A DNA stretch of 64,000 nucleotides from Pandoraea captiosa (GCF_902459775.1 NZ_CABPSQ010000001.1:434001-498000); one strand, 5' to 3'. Counted from the stretch's first letter, positions 33,889-44,333 are shown. The notes: generated by a model from the sequence alone, not told the origin. A program made the numbers and translations.

Positions 33889-34339
33889 GCGCTCAGTATC
33901 GATGCGCGGCGGCACGCCGCCAATGCGGCATTCACGCAGGCGGACTCAGGCGGGCGCTGAGGCTGTGTGCCGGGTATCAGGCACCAGGTATCGGGTATCG
34001 GACGACCAGCGGGGCGCGCGCTGTTACCTCCCGTTGAGCGCCGTTGAGGCCGACGTTGATGCGCATTTCGGCCGCGATGTCGCGAAATGCCCCGTCGAAG
34101 TGGCGCCCGACGCGGTTTGGCGTTTTCAGTTATGCTCAGGCCAAATTCGCGCCGTGCCGCGCATCGGGCGCGTTCCCCCGGAATCCCGATTCCGGCGGTC
34201 GTGCCGCTGCCGTCGGCACCCCGTAGACCTCCGTATGCCGTTCGCCGCCGATACCCGCACCGATCGTGACGCCTCGTCATGCCGGACGTCGTCGGCGACC
34301 GTCATGCCATAGCACCGCGCTTGTCCAGAGGGATGGAAG
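33889..34339. other. Intergenic region (451 bases) between tauE-like gene and gshA
   Basis: Contains degenerate GGTATCRGG repeats at about 33970-34000 and otherwise ordinary high-GC sequence. Divergent promoters for the exporter (minus) and gshA (plus) must lie here, but I cannot identify -35/-10 elements with confidence. No gene or RNA is supported. Confidence 0.6.
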
Positions 34340-35992
34340 TTGGAAAACCAGAATCGTCAAAACGAACCTACCGCCCACGTCGGTCAGTCTGACGCCCACG
34401 CGCTGCTCGACCAGCGTCTGGCGCTCATCATGCAGCCTGCGCACCGGGCTCTGCTCGGCGAGGGCCTGTCGGGCATCGAACGTGAAACGCTGCGTGTCGA
34501 AGCCAGCGGCGCACTTGCGCTCACGCCGCATCCGCGCGCATTGGGCTCCGCGCTGACCAACGAAGAGATCACTACCGATTACTCCGAAGCGCTGCTCGAA
34601 TTCATCACGCCGCCGCAACGTGACGCCGCCGATGTCATTGCCCGTCTCGACGAAATTCATCAGTTCGCCTATCGCAAGCTCGGCGCCGAACTGCTGTGGA
34701 GCGATTCGATGCCGCCGGCGTTGCCGCCGGAGGAGGTGATTCCGATTGCCGATTACGGCACGTCTCACATCGGCATGCTCAAGCATGTGTATCGTCGCGG
34801 CCTCGCGCTGCGTTACGGCAAGCCGATGCAGTGCATTGCGGGCATCCATTACAACTTCTCGCTCGCGGAGCCCGTGTGGGAACTGCTGCGCGAAGCCGAA
34901 GGATCGACGGACTCCCCGCGTGACTATCAGTCGGCGCGTTACGTCGCGCTGATCCGCAACTTCCGCCGCTACAGCTGGTTGCTGATGTATCTGTTCGGTG
35001 CGTCGCCCGTGCTGCACGCCGAGTTCCTGCGCGGGCGCAACCACGGTCTGGATACGTTCGACGACGGCACGCTCGGGCTGCCATACGCCACGAGTCTGCG
35101 CATGAGCGATCTGGGCTATCAGAACAGCGCGCAGTCGGAAGTCTCACCCTGCTATGACTGCCTGCCGAGCTATATCGATGCACTCACGCAGGCGGTGAGC
35201 CAGCCGCATCCGGCCTACGAAGCGCTCGGCACGAAGCGCGACGGGCAATGGATTCAACTCTCGACGAATCTGCTGCAAATCGAAAACGAGTTCTACGCGA
35301 CGATCCGTCCGAAGCGCGTGACGTACAGCGGCGAGCGTCCGGTGCAGGCGCTCGCGCGCCGGGGCGTGCAGTACGTCGAAGTGCGTTGTATCGACATCGA
35401 TCCATTCGAGCCGGTCGGCATCGATGTCGACACGGCGCGATTCATCGACGCCTTCCTGTTGTTCTGCGCACTGGAGAACAGCCCGTCGTGCTCGACCGCC
35501 GAGAACGTGGAAAATCGCGATAACTTCGCGCATGTGGTCAAAGAGGGCCGCAAGCCGGGCCTGGTCCTCCATCGTGGCGGCGAAGCCATCACGTTGTCCG
35601 ACTGGGCCGACGAACTGCTCGATCGCATCGACCGCACCGCAGCCGCGTTCGACGCGCAACGTGGCGGCGCTCACTATGCGCATTCGATGGCCTTGCAGCG
35701 TGCCAAGGTGCGTGACGTATCGCTCACGCCGTCCGCCCGTGTCATGGCCGCGCTCGAACCGCTTCGCGGCACGGCAGGCGGCGCGTTTCAGGCGTTTGCG
35801 CTGGAACAGAGCAAGCGTCACGCGCAGACGCTGCGTGAAATGCCCCTCGATGCTGCCGTCATCGATCACTTCGAGACGCTGGCGCGCAAGTCGCTCGACA
35901 CGCAAGCCGAACTCGAACGCACGCAGGTCGGCGACTTCGATGCCTTCGTTGCGGCGTACCGCGCCGGAACGCTGGGGACGGTGAGCGTCTGA
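34340..35992 (+). CDS. gshA: Glutamate-cysteine ligase (type I)
   Basis: A 550-residue enzyme of the E. coli GshA type, catalysing ATP-dependent gamma-glutamylcysteine formation, the first step of glutathione synthesis. Matching blocks include [57 protein letters not shown] and [16 protein letters not shown], then [21 protein letters not shown]. It starts with TTG at 34340. This start fits the alignment to E. coli GshA (the [15 protein letters not shown] helix precedes the first conserved block); there is no in-frame ATG before residue 31. A terminator follows the stop. Confidence 0.95.
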   Translation: MENQNRQNEPTAHVGQSDAHALLDQRLALIMQPAHRALLGEGLSGIERETLRVEASGALALTPHPRALGSALTNEEITTDYSEALLEFITPPQRDAADVIARLDEIHQFAYRKLGAELLWSDSMPPALPPEEVIPIADYGTSHIGMLKHVYRRGLALRYGKPMQCIAGIHYNFSLAEPVWELLREAEGSTDSPRDYQSARYVALIRNFRRYSWLLMYLFGASPVLHAEFLRGRNHGLDTFDDGTLGLPYATSLRMSDLGYQNSAQSEVSPCYDCLPSYIDALTQAVSQPHPAYEALGTKRDGQWIQLSTNLLQIENEFYATIRPKRVTYSGERPVQALARRGVQYVEVRCIDIDPFEPVGIDVDTARFIDAFLLFCALENSPSCSTAENVENRDNFAHVVKEGRKPGLVLHRGGEAITLSDWADELLDRIDRTAAAFDAQRGGAHYAHSMALQRAKVRDVSLTPSARVMAALEPLRGTAGGAFQAFALEQSKRHAQTLREMPLDAAVIDHFETLARKSLDTQAELERTQVGDFDAFVAAYRAGTLGTVSV

Positions 35993-36022
35993 TCCCAAGT
36001 CGAGGATCAACGCAGTTCCATG

Positions 36023-36051
36023 AAAAAAGCGCCTTGCGGCGCTTTTTTCTT
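36023..36051 (+). terminator. Bidirectional terminator between gshA and azlD
   Basis: AAAAAAGCGCC-TTGC-GGCGCTTTTTT is followed by CTTT. The A and T tracts on both sides let it serve gshA (plus) and azlD (minus). Confidence 0.95.
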
Positions 36052-36374
36052 TACGCGAGTACGCCGAGCTGCCAGGCGAAAAAGACAGCCAGTCCCGCGC
36101 CGATAGTGAGTAGCTGATGACGCGTTGCCGCACACACCGCGATCGTGACCAGCGCGGCCACGAGTTGCGGATTGCGCCACGTCAGTTCAAGGCCGTCGCC
36201 GTGCGGGGCGAGCGTCATGGGCACAATGATCGCCGTGAGCACCGTGACGGGAACGAAAGACAAGGCTTCGCGCAGCCACTCGGGAAAATGCACCCGGTCG
36301 CCGAGCACGAAGATGCCGGCCTTGACCGCAAACGTTACGCCCGCCATGCCGAGAATTGCGACGACGTAGTTCAT
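36051..36374 (-). CDS. azlD: AzlD-type branched-chain amino acid exporter subunit
   Basis: A 107-residue membrane protein with four hydrophobic segments (MNYVVAILGMAGVTFAVKAG, then LSFVPVTVLTAIIVPMTL). It is the small subunit of the AzlC-AzlD (YgaZ-YgaH) exporter, which removes branched-chain amino acids or their analogues. Its start overlaps the azlC stop by four bases (ATGA), so the two are translationally coupled. Confidence 0.93.
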   Translation of the reverse strand: MNYVVAILGMAGVTFAVKAGIFVLGDRVHFPEWLREALSFVPVTVLTAIIVPMTLAPHGDGLELTWRNPQLVAALVTIAVCAATRHQLLTIGAGLAVFFAWQLGVLA

Positions 36375-37180
36375 TGTGCACCTCCCGTGGAGGCTTCCTG
36401 CGAGCGCATGCCGGAGGCCTCGTGCGCCGTGTTTCGGCGATCGTTATCCCCGCCGCTGCCCGAGTCCGGTCGCGCGCCGCCCCGACGCTTTGCGTGCAGG
36501 GCCAGCATGCCGGCGACAATGCCGAGCGCAACGGCCACGAGTAGCCCGAGCTTGTAGGGCAGCCCCCGACACAGGAATGCCGAGGCGCCGGCAACGACTG
36601 TCGCGATGGCCCAGGGCACGCGCGCCATTTGCGGCACGATGATCGCGATGAAAGTCGCCACCATCGCGAAGTCGAGCCCCAGCGTTTGCAGACGAGGAAA
36701 GGCAGCACCGAACAGCAGGCCGGCCAGGGTCCACAGTTGCCAGTTCAGATACATCGACAACGCGGAGCCGAGGAAGTACCAGTGGCCCATCGGGTCGTCC
36801 GGGTGGCGATGGAAGTAGCTGCTGGTGACAGCAAACGTTTCGTCGGTAAGCAGAAAACCCAGCACGGAACGCCAGCGCAGGTTCAGATGCTTCACGTGCG
36901 GCAGCAGATTCGCGGCGTACAGCATGTGTCGCAGATTGACGATCAGCGTCGTTGCCCACAGGACGGCGTAACCCACGCCCGTGGCGAACAGCCCGGCGGC
37001 GATGAACTGACTGGATCCGGCGAAAACGGTGAGCGACATCAGTTGACCGTGCCATAGCGCCAGAGGCGTGGAGGCGACCAGCGCGCCGAAAATCAGGCCG
37101 AATGGCGCAGCGCCGACGATCATCGGCAACGTATCGCGAGCACCTGCGGCAAAGCTTGCCGTGCGGGACAGAACCGGCAT
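36371..37180 (-). CDS. azlC: AzlC-type branched-chain amino acid exporter subunit
   Basis: A 269-residue membrane protein, the large subunit of the AzlCD exporter. Conserved blocks: GARDTLPMIVGAAPFGLIFG, LTVFAGSSQFIAAGLF, IVNLRHMLYAANLLPHV and GFLLTDETFAV. The C-terminus is a hydrophilic tail of about 40 residues. Start ATG 37180 follows CAGGAACG. The gene stands downstream of the mrcA terminator, so it has its own promoter. No adjacent AsnC/Lrp-type regulator is present in the window. Confidence 0.94.
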   Translation of the reverse strand: MPVLSRTASFAAGARDTLPMIVGAAPFGLIFGALVASTPLALWHGQLMSLTVFAGSSQFIAAGLFATGVGYAVLWATTLIVNLRHMLYAANLLPHVKHLNLRWRSVLGFLLTDETFAVTSSYFHRHPDDPMGHWYFLGSALSMYLNWQLWTLAGLLFGAAFPRLQTLGLDFAMVATFIAIIVPQMARVPWAIATVVAGASAFLCRGLPYKLGLLVAVALGIVAGMLALHAKRRGGARPDSGSGGDNDRRNTAHEASGMRSQEASTGGAQ

Positions 37181-37315
37181 GGTGAAACGTTCCTGAAGGT
37201 GGATAAAGGATGAACCGAGCAATGAACTGAGCAATGAACGGAGCCCTCAGCATAGCGGTTTCGGCCCCGCGCACGCTTGTACGTTCTTGCGTTCCGCAGG
37301 ATGGCGCAAGCCAAT

Positions 37316-37354
37316 GCAAAAACGGCCGCCGTGTCGGTTCACGGGCGGCCGTTT
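37316..37354 (-). terminator. Rho-independent terminator after mrcA
   Basis: AAACGGCCGCC and GGCGGCCGTTT arms flank a 13-base loop. On the minus strand the stem is followed by TTTTTGC. It separates mrcA from azlC. Confidence 0.88.
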
Positions 37355-37429
37355 CCGGGCTTGCGGGAGGATCGGATCGACGCCGCTCACACCGGCGCGA
37401 GTCCGGGACTCACCGGACTCAGGGCGAAA

Positions 37430-39949
37430 TCACGGGTGCTTGAACATATCGAGAATGCGGGCCTTCTCGCTGGCATCGGTGCCGCCGGGCGACGGCGGCT
37501 GACCAGCGGCGGGCGGCGGGGCGACGGGCGACGGCGAACGGTTGCCGAAGAACGGCAGCGAGAAGCCTCCGCTGTTGTCTTCGATGCCGATACTCGCAAC
37601 AAAGCCATTGCCCGGCAGCTTGTCGGATTCGTACAACTCGCCATTCACGACGCTCACGCCCTCGGGCATCGGCATTTGCTGCTGCGGCACCCCGTTGAGC
37701 GCGACCCCCATGTACTTGAGCCAGACAGGCAGTGCCAGTTGTGCGCCGAATTCCCGGCTGCCGAGCGTCTTCGGCTGGTCGAAGCCGAGCCATGCGACCG
37801 CGACGAGCGAGCGTTGATAACCGGCGAACCAGCCGTCGACGGCGTCGTTGGTCGTGCCGGTCTTGCCGGCGATGTCTGTGCGCTTGAGCGCGTTCGTTCC
37901 CGAGCCCGTGCCGCGCTGCGCCACCGTTTGCAGCAGACTATTCATGATGAACGCATTCGGCGCGGAAATAGCGCGCGCCGCGTTGACGCCCGCGACAACC
38001 GGCGTCGCCTTGTTCAGCACGTTGCCGCGCGCATCGCGGATTTCGCTGATGAGATACGGTGCGACGCGATAACCGCCGTTGGCGAACACGGCATACGCCC
38101 CTGCGAGTTGCAGCGGCGTGGTCTGTCCCGCGCCAAGCGCCATCGGCAGGTACGGCGGCACTTTGTCGGCGTCGAAGCCGAAGCGCGTGGCGTAATCCTG
38201 CGTGTACTGCGTGCCGGCGAATTGCAGCAGACGGATCGCCACGAGGTTCTTCGAGCGTTGCAGACCTTCGCGCACGGTCATCGGGCCGCTGAAGGCGTCG
38301 TCGTCATGCGGATCCCACGCCTGGCCGCCCGTTTGCGCAGGGGGCAGGTTCAGCGGGCCGTCCATCACCATTGTGGCAGGGCTGACGCCTTTTTCGATGG
38401 CCGCCGAATAGACCACCGGCTTGAACGTCGATCCCGGCTGACGCCATGCCTGGGTCGCACGGTTGAACTTGCTCTGGTTGAAGTCGAAGCCGCCGATGAG
38501 CGCACGGATCGCACCGTCGTCCGGCGAGAGCGACACCAGCGATCCCTGTACTTCGGGCAACTGCGAAATGCGCCATTTGCCCTTGGCGTCCTTCATGACG
38601 CGGATGATCGAGCCCACGCGAATGCGAATCTTCTCGTTCGCCTTGGGCGAGAGGGCAGACGCGGCGAAGCCGATACCGTCCCCATTGATCACGGCGGCGT
38701 CGCCCGAGAGCGGTACCGCCGTCACTTGCGACGCACTCGCCGCCACGACGACTGCCGCCACGAGGTCGCCGTTATCGGGATGCTCGAGCAGTGTGTCTTC
38801 GATCAGTTGCTGACGGTCCGGCATGGCCGCCGGCAGTTCTACAAAACCTTCGGGGCCGCGATAGGCATGGCGGCGCTCGTAATCGAGCACGCCCGCGCGC
38901 ACCGCTTCATACGCCGCCTGCTGCTTTTTGGAATCGAGCGTGGTGATGACCGTCAGGCCCCGCGTGTAGGTGTCGTCCTTGTACTCGTCGTACACCGCCT
39001 GACGCACCATCTCCGCGACGTACTCGGCATGCACGTTGTACTCGTTGCCGGACGTGCGCGTGCGGATCGGCTCGTGCAGCGCATCTTCATATTGATTGCG
39101 CGAGATGTAACCCAGATCGAGCATGCGCTTGAGGATGTATTCCTGACGGATCTTCGCGCGCTTGGGGTTGACGATGGGGTTGTAGGCCGACGGCGCTTTG
39201 GGCAGCCCGGCGAGCATCGCGGCTTCGCCCAGCGTGATGTCTTTCAGATCCTTGCCGAAGTAAATCCGTGCCGCACTGGCGAAGCCGTACGCGCGTTGGC
39301 CCAGATAGATCTGGTTCATGTACAGCTCGAGGATCTTGTCCTTGGACAGCGCGGACTCGATCTTGTACGCGAGCAGCATTTCGTAAATCTTGCGGGTGGC
39401 CGTCTTCTCGCGCGAGAGGAAGAAATTGCGGGCGACCTGCATGGTGATGGTACTGGCGCCTTGCGCTGCGCCGCCGTGCATTACGTCCGATACGCCTGCC
39501 CGCAGAATCCCAATGAAGTCGACGCCGCCGTGGTCGTAGAAGCGGTAGTCCTCGATGGCGAGCACCGCCTTTTTCATGACGTCCGGGATCTGGTCGATGG
39601 TCACCAGACTGCGTCGCTCTTCGCCGAATTCGCCGATCAGTACGTTATCGGACGTATAAACGCGCAACGGCACCTTGGGGCGGTAATCGGTGATGACATC
39701 CAGCGGCGGCAGGTTCGGGCGCATGACGATCAGCGCATACCCGACGATCAGGGCCGCGACGACGGCCAGTCCTGCCAAGGTGGCAAGGATCACGGCAATC
39801 GTGCCGAAACCGCGCTGGCGACCGAAGGCGGCGCCATGAAAGGGGGGCGACGCGGCGTGCGATGACTGCGCCTGAGGGGTGACGACGGGGGACGAGCGGT
39901 GCGCGCGTTGCGACGGCGCACGAGGCGGCAAACAATGCTTCAAGGACAT
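37430..39949 (-). CDS. mrcA: Penicillin-binding protein 1A (bifunctional)
   Basis: An 839-residue class A PBP that polymerises and cross-links peptidoglycan. The N-terminal cytoplasmic tail and a transmembrane anchor (about residues 47-75) are followed by the glycosyltransferase domain (IEDYRFYDHGG near residue 132, then ASTITMQVARNFFLSREK) and the transpeptidase domain. Catalytic motifs: S507-T-F-K510, SKN near 566 and KTGT near 696. An OB-like insert lies between. The tail is proline/glycine-rich. Start ATG 39949; a TTG two codons earlier is less likely. No adjacent pil genes are seen here. Confidence 0.95.
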   Translation of the reverse strand: MSLKHCLPPRAPSQRAHRSSPVVTPQAQSSHAASPPFHGAAFGRQRGFGTIAVILATLAGLAVVAALIVGYALIVMRPNLPPLDVITDYRPKVPLRVYTSDNVLIGEFGEERRSLVTIDQIPDVMKKAVLAIEDYRFYDHGGVDFIGILRAGVSDVMHGGAAQGASTITMQVARNFFLSREKTATRKIYEMLLAYKIESALSKDKILELYMNQIYLGQRAYGFASAARIYFGKDLKDITLGEAAMLAGLPKAPSAYNPIVNPKRAKIRQEYILKRMLDLGYISRNQYEDALHEPIRTRTSGNEYNVHAEYVAEMVRQAVYDEYKDDTYTRGLTVITTLDSKKQQAAYEAVRAGVLDYERRHAYRGPEGFVELPAAMPDRQQLIEDTLLEHPDNGDLVAAVVVAASASQVTAVPLSGDAAVINGDGIGFAASALSPKANEKIRIRVGSIIRVMKDAKGKWRISQLPEVQGSLVSLSPDDGAIRALIGGFDFNQSKFNRATQAWRQPGSTFKPVVYSAAIEKGVSPATMVMDGPLNLPPAQTGGQAWDPHDDDAFSGPMTVREGLQRSKNLVAIRLLQFAGTQYTQDYATRFGFDADKVPPYLPMALGAGQTTPLQLAGAYAVFANGGYRVAPYLISEIRDARGNVLNKATPVVAGVNAARAISAPNAFIMNSLLQTVAQRGTGSGTNALKRTDIAGKTGTTNDAVDGWFAGYQRSLVAVAWLGFDQPKTLGSREFGAQLALPVWLKYMGVALNGVPQQQMPMPEGVSVVNGELYESDKLPGNGFVASIGIEDNSGGFSLPFFGNRSPSPVAPPPAAGQPPSPGGTDASEKARILDMFKHP

Positions 39950-40156
39950 ACCCAACGAAAAATGCAGGATGGGAACAGGCCGGCCGGCCTAGCGCTGCGT
40001 GGATCCCCGCCGCGCGGCGAAATCGGTGCAGTATGCCACGCCCGGCGAATCCCTCCCGAAAAAAGTAGGGGGGCAAGAGCCGCCAATGGCAGGCAAACTG
40101 CGGGGTCGGCGCGACACGGGCATCTGGCATACGCCGTCGCCCGGTCGCGCCCGGGT

Positions 40157-40192
40157 TGAATCGGGTGAATCGGGTGAATCGGGCGAATCGTT
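40157..40192. repeat. 9-bp tandem repeat TGAATCGGG, about four copies
   Basis: Three perfect units and one degenerate one end exactly at the LysE stop codon (40191-40193). This is the fourth 9-bp array in the window that abuts a gene end or start. Confidence 0.95.
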
Positions 40193-40823
40193 AGCGACGC
40201 GCTTCGGTTGCCATACGCAGGGCCAGTGCGCCGAGCACACCGCCCATCAGATAGCGCTGAATACGCAGCCATGCCGGTCGCTGGCCGAGAAAGCGCGAAA
40301 TGGCGCCGGCCGATAGCGCGACGGAGGCGTTCACCGCCACGCTGCAAACGATCTGTGTCAAGCCGAGGAACAGCGACTGCGTCAATACGCTGCCGTGCTC
40401 GGGGTGCACGAACTGCGGCAGCAGTGCGAGATAAAGCATGGCGATTTTCGGATTCAGCACCGAAGTCAGCAGGCCCATCGTGAAAAGACGGCGATTGCTG
40501 TCCTTGGGCAGCGTGCGCACCTCGAACGGCGATCGGCCGCCGGGCCTGAGCGCTTGCCAGGCGAGCCAGAGCAGGTAGATGGCGCCGCCGAAGCGCAACG
40601 CATCGTAGGCGAACGGCACCGCGAAGAGCAGGGCAGTGATACCGAAAGCCGCACAAAGCATGTAGAAGACGAAGCCCAATGCCACGCCACCCAGCGACAC
40701 GAGACCGGCGGCAGGCCCCTGGCATAACGAGCGGGAAATCAGATACATCATGTTTGGCCCGGGCGTCAGGGCCATGCCGATGGTGACCAGAGCGAAGGCC
40801 AGCCAGGTGGAGATCTCAGGCAT
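40191..40823 (-). CDS. LysE-family amino acid exporter
   Basis: A 210-residue LysE/RhtB-type translocator. The N-terminus has the family signature MALTPGPNMMYLISRSLCQG, then GFVFYMLCAAFGI and AIYLLWLAWQALRPG. About six hydrophobic segments. It exports an amino acid or derivative, probably with proton coupling; the substrate is unknown. I chose ATG 40823, where the fold begins. The 9-bp repeat array overlaps its stop. Confidence 0.93.
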   Translation of the reverse strand: MPEISTWLAFALVTIGMALTPGPNMMYLISRSLCQGPAAGLVSLGGVALGFVFYMLCAAFGITALLFAVPFAYDALRFGGAIYLLWLAWQALRPGGRSPFEVRTLPKDSNRRLFTMGLLTSVLNPKIAMLYLALLPQFVHPEHGSVLTQSLFLGLTQIVCSVAVNASVALSAGAISRFLGQRPAWLRIQRYLMGGVLGALALRMATEARR

Positions 40824-40942
40824 TGTGGTGGCGTCCCGAACGCTCGATGCGTTCGAGTCTCGTGAAAGGAGCAGGCTGCAAGATACCACGCGCGCGGCGT
40901 GTGCGCCGGTTCGGAAAAACCGAGCGGTCACATCGTGCGAAT

Positions 40943-41245
40943 TCAGCCCAGCCGTTTGAGAAAGACCGTCATTTCCTTCTCCGCCTGCCGGTCGCCGTGC
41001 GCCTGCGCCGCGGCGATGCCACGCGTCCACGCGTCGCGCGCACCCTCGATGTCGCCCGCACCCTGACGCGCCTTGCCCAGCAATTTCCACGCAGCGGTGT
41101 AGGTCGCGTCGAACGCGACGCAATGCGCGAGGTGATCGGCGGCGACGTCGAAATTCTGCAAGTCCAGATAGGCCTTTCCCAGCCCAAAGCGCAACAGGGC
41201 GTTGTCCTTGCCGGCGGCCAATAGTTTCTCAAGTCCTTCGATCAT
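40943..41245 (-). CDS. TPR-repeat protein (100 residues)
   Basis: A 100-residue protein with two to three tetratricopeptide-like repeats (NALLRFGLGKAYLDLQNFDV, then TAAWKLLGKARQGAGDIEGA). TPR proteins act as protein-interaction scaffolds. I chose the ATG at 41245; an upstream in-frame extension passes through an AT-rich promoter stretch and is not domain-like. Its partner is unknown. The gene stands alone on the minus strand. Confidence 0.85.
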   Translation of the reverse strand: MIEGLEKLLAAGKDNALLRFGLGKAYLDLQNFDVAADHLAHCVAFDATYTAAWKLLGKARQGAGDIEGARDAWTRGIAAAQAHGDRQAEKEMTVFLKRLG

Positions 41246-41565
41246 GATCCGAATATATTGAATGTATATATAAAAAACGTAATAAGATTTCGGGCACCCC
41301 CCGATCACTCGCAGCACGTTGTCGTACCTCGGTGTCTTTGTCTTTCCGGTGAGCTCGCATAACGATCTCGACCTGACTCGACGCGTCGGATGCCCGACGG
41401 TTGATATCGATCAACCCGGGCACTCGTCGGCATCTTGGCCTACAGGCACGTAAACCCGCAGGATGCTCAAGTCTGGCGTGCGATGCGCCGATGTGACAAG
41501 TAGTACCGGCCCAACAGAGGCCGGACAGGGGTGGGATACCCATTCAGCAAGACGGAGACGACAGC
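41246..41565. other. Intergenic region (320 bases), divergent promoters
   Basis: An AT-rich run at 41252-41290 (ATATATTGAATGTATATATA) probably holds the promoter of the minus-strand TPR gene. The rest, up to the chemotaxis receptor gene, is ordinary sequence with no gene. Confidence 0.5.
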
Positions 41566-43200
41566 ATGTTGCGAAGCTTTTCGATCAAGGCGCGCCTGGG
41601 CATGACCATGGCGCTGTTGGCGGTTTTATTGATTGTGTTGGGCGCATTGGGCATGGCGGGTATGACGCGCACCGGCGATGCCCTTCGCGAAACGTATGCC
41701 AATCATCTCGCGGCGACGGTCGCGCTCGGAAAGGACAACGCTACGCTGGCACGAACGCGCGCGATTCTCGATCGCATCGTGCTGCATCCCGAATCGCCCG
41801 ACGCCGACAAGGTGGCCGCTCGTGCGCGCAACATGATCAAGGACGCCGACGCGGCATGGGCGGCGTATCAGGCGCTGCCGCACGGCGCCGAAGAGCAGCG
41901 TCTGGCGGACGATGTCGCCGCCCGCCGCGCCACGTTCTTCGCGCAAGGCATGGATCCGATGCTCGCAGCCATCGACGCACGTGACCGTACCGCCATGGAC
42001 GAGATCACGATGAACGTGCTGCCGAAGCACTACGCGTCGCTGACCACTGCGAGCGACGCACTCGCCGCCTACAAACTCAAGCTCGGAGAGCAGACCTATG
42101 AGGCGTCGATGGCCGAACTCACCGCGTTTCGCTGGTTGAGCATCGGCGCGACGGCGCTGGGGGTGCTGATGGCCATCGCGTGCTACTTCTCGCTGCGAGG
42201 CGCAATCATGCGTCCGCTGAACGAGGCACTGTCGCACTTCGAGAACATCTCCGCGGGGCAACTCGACAACCCGGTGCAGGTGCGTGGCAGGGACGAAATG
42301 TCGATGCTCATGCGCGGGCTCGAGACCATGCAGTCCAGACTGGCCGGCACGATCCGCGGTGTGCGCCACAGTTGCGACGCCATGGCCACGGCCACAGCGG
42401 AGATCTCGGCGGGCAACACCGATTTGTCGGCGCGCACGGAACAGCAGGCGGCATCGCTCGAAGAGACAGCCTCGTCGATGGAGCAACTGACGGCGACCGT
42501 CAAACAGAATGCCGACAACGCGCGGCAGGCGAGCCAGTTGGCCGTCAATGCGTCGGACATTGCGACACGCGGCGCGCAGGTCGTGGCGCGCGTGGTCGAC
42601 ACGATGCAGGGCATCTCGGCGAGTTCGTCGCAGGTCGTCGATATCATCGCGGTCATCGACGGCATTGCGTTCCAGACCAATATCCTTGCGCTCAACGCGG
42701 CGGTCGAAGCGGCGCGAGCCGGCGAGCAGGGGCGCGGTTTCGCGGTAGTGGCCGGCGAGGTGCGCACGCTGGCCCAGCGCAGTGCCACGGCCGCACGCGA
42801 AATCAAGGCGCTCATCGAGGCGTCGGCGCAGAAGGTATCCGACGGCTCGACGCTGGTGACCGAAGCGGGACGCACGATGGACGAGATCATGCAGGCCGTG
42901 CAGCGCGTGACCGACATCATGGGCGAAATTTCGGCCGCGTCGGACGAGCAGAGCGGCGGTATCGAACAGGTCAATCAGGCCGTCACGCAAATGGACACCG
43001 TGACGCAGCAGAATGCGGCGCTGGTGGAGCAGGCGGCAGCGGCGGCGGCGTCGCTGGAGGACCAGACCAACGCGTTGCGTGAGGAAATGGCGCGGTTCCG
43101 GCTGGGGGACGAAGGCGCGGCGCAGGGCGTTACGCCGGGCAGCGGGCGACGTGCCGCATTGCACTCGGTCGGCGGTACCACGCTGTCGCTGGCCGCATGA
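41566..43200 (+). CDS. Methyl-accepting chemotaxis protein
   Basis: A 544-residue transmembrane chemoreceptor. TM1 lies at about residues 12-33, a Tar-type four-helix periplasmic ligand domain follows, then TM2 at about 190-212, a HAMP segment (RPLNEALSHFENISAGQLDN) and the coiled-coil signalling domain. The hairpin tip reads IDGIAFQTNILALNAAVEAA, with EAARAGEQGRGFAVVAGEVR following, the highly conserved CheA/CheW contact. The ligand is unknown. The protein lacks the C-terminal NWETF pentapeptide for CheR/CheB. Start ATG 41566. No chemotaxis operon is adjacent. Confidence 0.95.
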   Translation: MLRSFSIKARLGMTMALLAVLLIVLGALGMAGMTRTGDALRETYANHLAATVALGKDNATLARTRAILDRIVLHPESPDADKVAARARNMIKDADAAWAAYQALPHGAEEQRLADDVAARRATFFAQGMDPMLAAIDARDRTAMDEITMNVLPKHYASLTTASDALAAYKLKLGEQTYEASMAELTAFRWLSIGATALGVLMAIACYFSLRGAIMRPLNEALSHFENISAGQLDNPVQVRGRDEMSMLMRGLETMQSRLAGTIRGVRHSCDAMATATAEISAGNTDLSARTEQQAASLEETASSMEQLTATVKQNADNARQASQLAVNASDIATRGAQVVARVVDTMQGISASSSQVVDIIAVIDGIAFQTNILALNAAVEAARAGEQGRGFAVVAGEVRTLAQRSATAAREIKALIEASAQKVSDGSTLVTEAGRTMDEIMQAVQRVTDIMGEISAASDEQSGGIEQVNQAVTQMDTVTQQNAALVEQAAAAAASLEDQTNALREEMARFRLGDEGAAQGVTPGSGRRAALHSVGGTTLSLAA

Positions 43201-43315
43201 GTCACCACGCCACCTGAGTCACCTGATGAGCCACCGGAGCGGGCATGTCCATGGCGGCGGCCCGCCTAACCGGGTAACATTGCGCATCTTTTTGCTCAGT
43301 TGAGGGTGTCGAGGT

Positions 43316-43723
43316 ATGAAGCGAGTGGCGCTGATGGCGACGGTGGCAGTACTGGCGGGTCTGACGGCAGGCTGTGGTCCGATCAACCAGATGAGCCGGC
43401 CCGATCCGGCAACGGGTCGACTGCTCGATCAAGGCACCAGTGCCGATCGTTTCATGGTGCTCAATTGCATCTACCACGGCTGGAGCGAGCTTTCGACCAA
43501 CGTCGATTCGACGAGCTACGCGCGTCAGGGGGCCGACCGTGTGCGTGTCTATCGCGGTCATGACAAGGACAACAACGCGATCTACAACCCGTACGTCGAC
43601 GTCATGCAAGGCGGCTTCGGTGCCCGTATTCAGTACTTCGAGACGCCCGGCAGCAACCTGCCGCGTGATTTCGAGAACACCGTCAAGCGCTGCATGGTGC
43701 CTTACGCGGGCAGCAACGACTGA
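43316..43723 (+). CDS. Lipoprotein of unknown function
   Basis: A 135-residue lipoprotein. The signal peptide ends in a lipobox LTAGC with the modified cysteine at C20. The mature part has a conserved-looking NCIYHGWSELSTNVDST stretch and a C-terminal VKRCMVPYAG. I do not recognise a family. The protein is probably anchored to the outer membrane. It follows the chemoreceptor by about 115 bases, probably with its own promoter, and is closed by a strong terminator. Confidence 0.85.
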   Translation: MKRVALMATVAVLAGLTAGCGPINQMSRPDPATGRLLDQGTSADRFMVLNCIYHGWSELSTNVDSTSYARQGADRVRVYRGHDKDNNAIYNPYVDVMQGGFGARIQYFETPGSNLPRDFENTVKRCMVPYAGSND

Positions 43724-43751
43724 TCGGTGCGTCCGAAATAAGAAACCAAGA

Positions 43752-43787
43752 AGCCCCGGCGTGAAAGCGCCGGGGCTTTGTTTTTTT
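43752..43787 (+). terminator. Rho-independent terminator after the lipoprotein gene
   Basis: Perfect ten-base arms AGCCCCGGCG and CGCCGGGGCT with a TGAAAG loop, then TTTGTTTTTTT. Confidence 0.97.
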
Positions 43788-43788
43788 C

Positions 43789-44333
43789 GGGATCGAATCC
43801 CGTACGGGCGCGCTAAGCGGCGGGGTGTCACATGCCCGTCGTCCCGGGGGGCAAAAGGCGCCGTACGGCCCGGGTTGGCCGGGTTTGCGGTCTTAGAAAT
43901 TAAAATCATAAAAACGATTTTTTATATATCTTTTTCCAATATTGCGGTAGGGAGCCGGGGAAAAGTCTGTCATCTGTTGCGTAACAGGAATACGCGACAA
44001 GTGCGCACGATGACGGCACGTTCGCGGTCGAATCGCGCTCAGCCGGGGTGAAATCGGGGTCGGATGCGCGCACGGCCAATTCGACGCAAACGGGTGTTCG
44101 GCAGGGCGCGGACCGGGTACGGCAACCCATGCAACGGACACCCCGCAAATCCCCGTGTGACGGCTTTCCGGGGCGGTGAGGCTTGGGAAAACGTGCTATG
44201 CTCCACGCCGTGATTGATCAGGTCCTTCCAAGCACCACTTGATTCTCGCAATCCGCTAATCGGTCAGGCCGTGTCGCGGAAGGTTTCGTAACCCGCTATT
44301 TCTCGAGACACTCGTAGAAAAGGTGAGCGCAAA
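43789..44333. other. Intergenic region (545 bases) upstream of odhA
   Basis: Contains an AT-rich stretch near 43890-43945 with an AAAATC...GATTTT inverted repeat, and ordinary GC-rich sequence nearer the gene. A TATGCT element near 44198 could be a -10. GGTGAG precedes the odhA ATG. No ORF or RNA is supported. Confidence 0.55.
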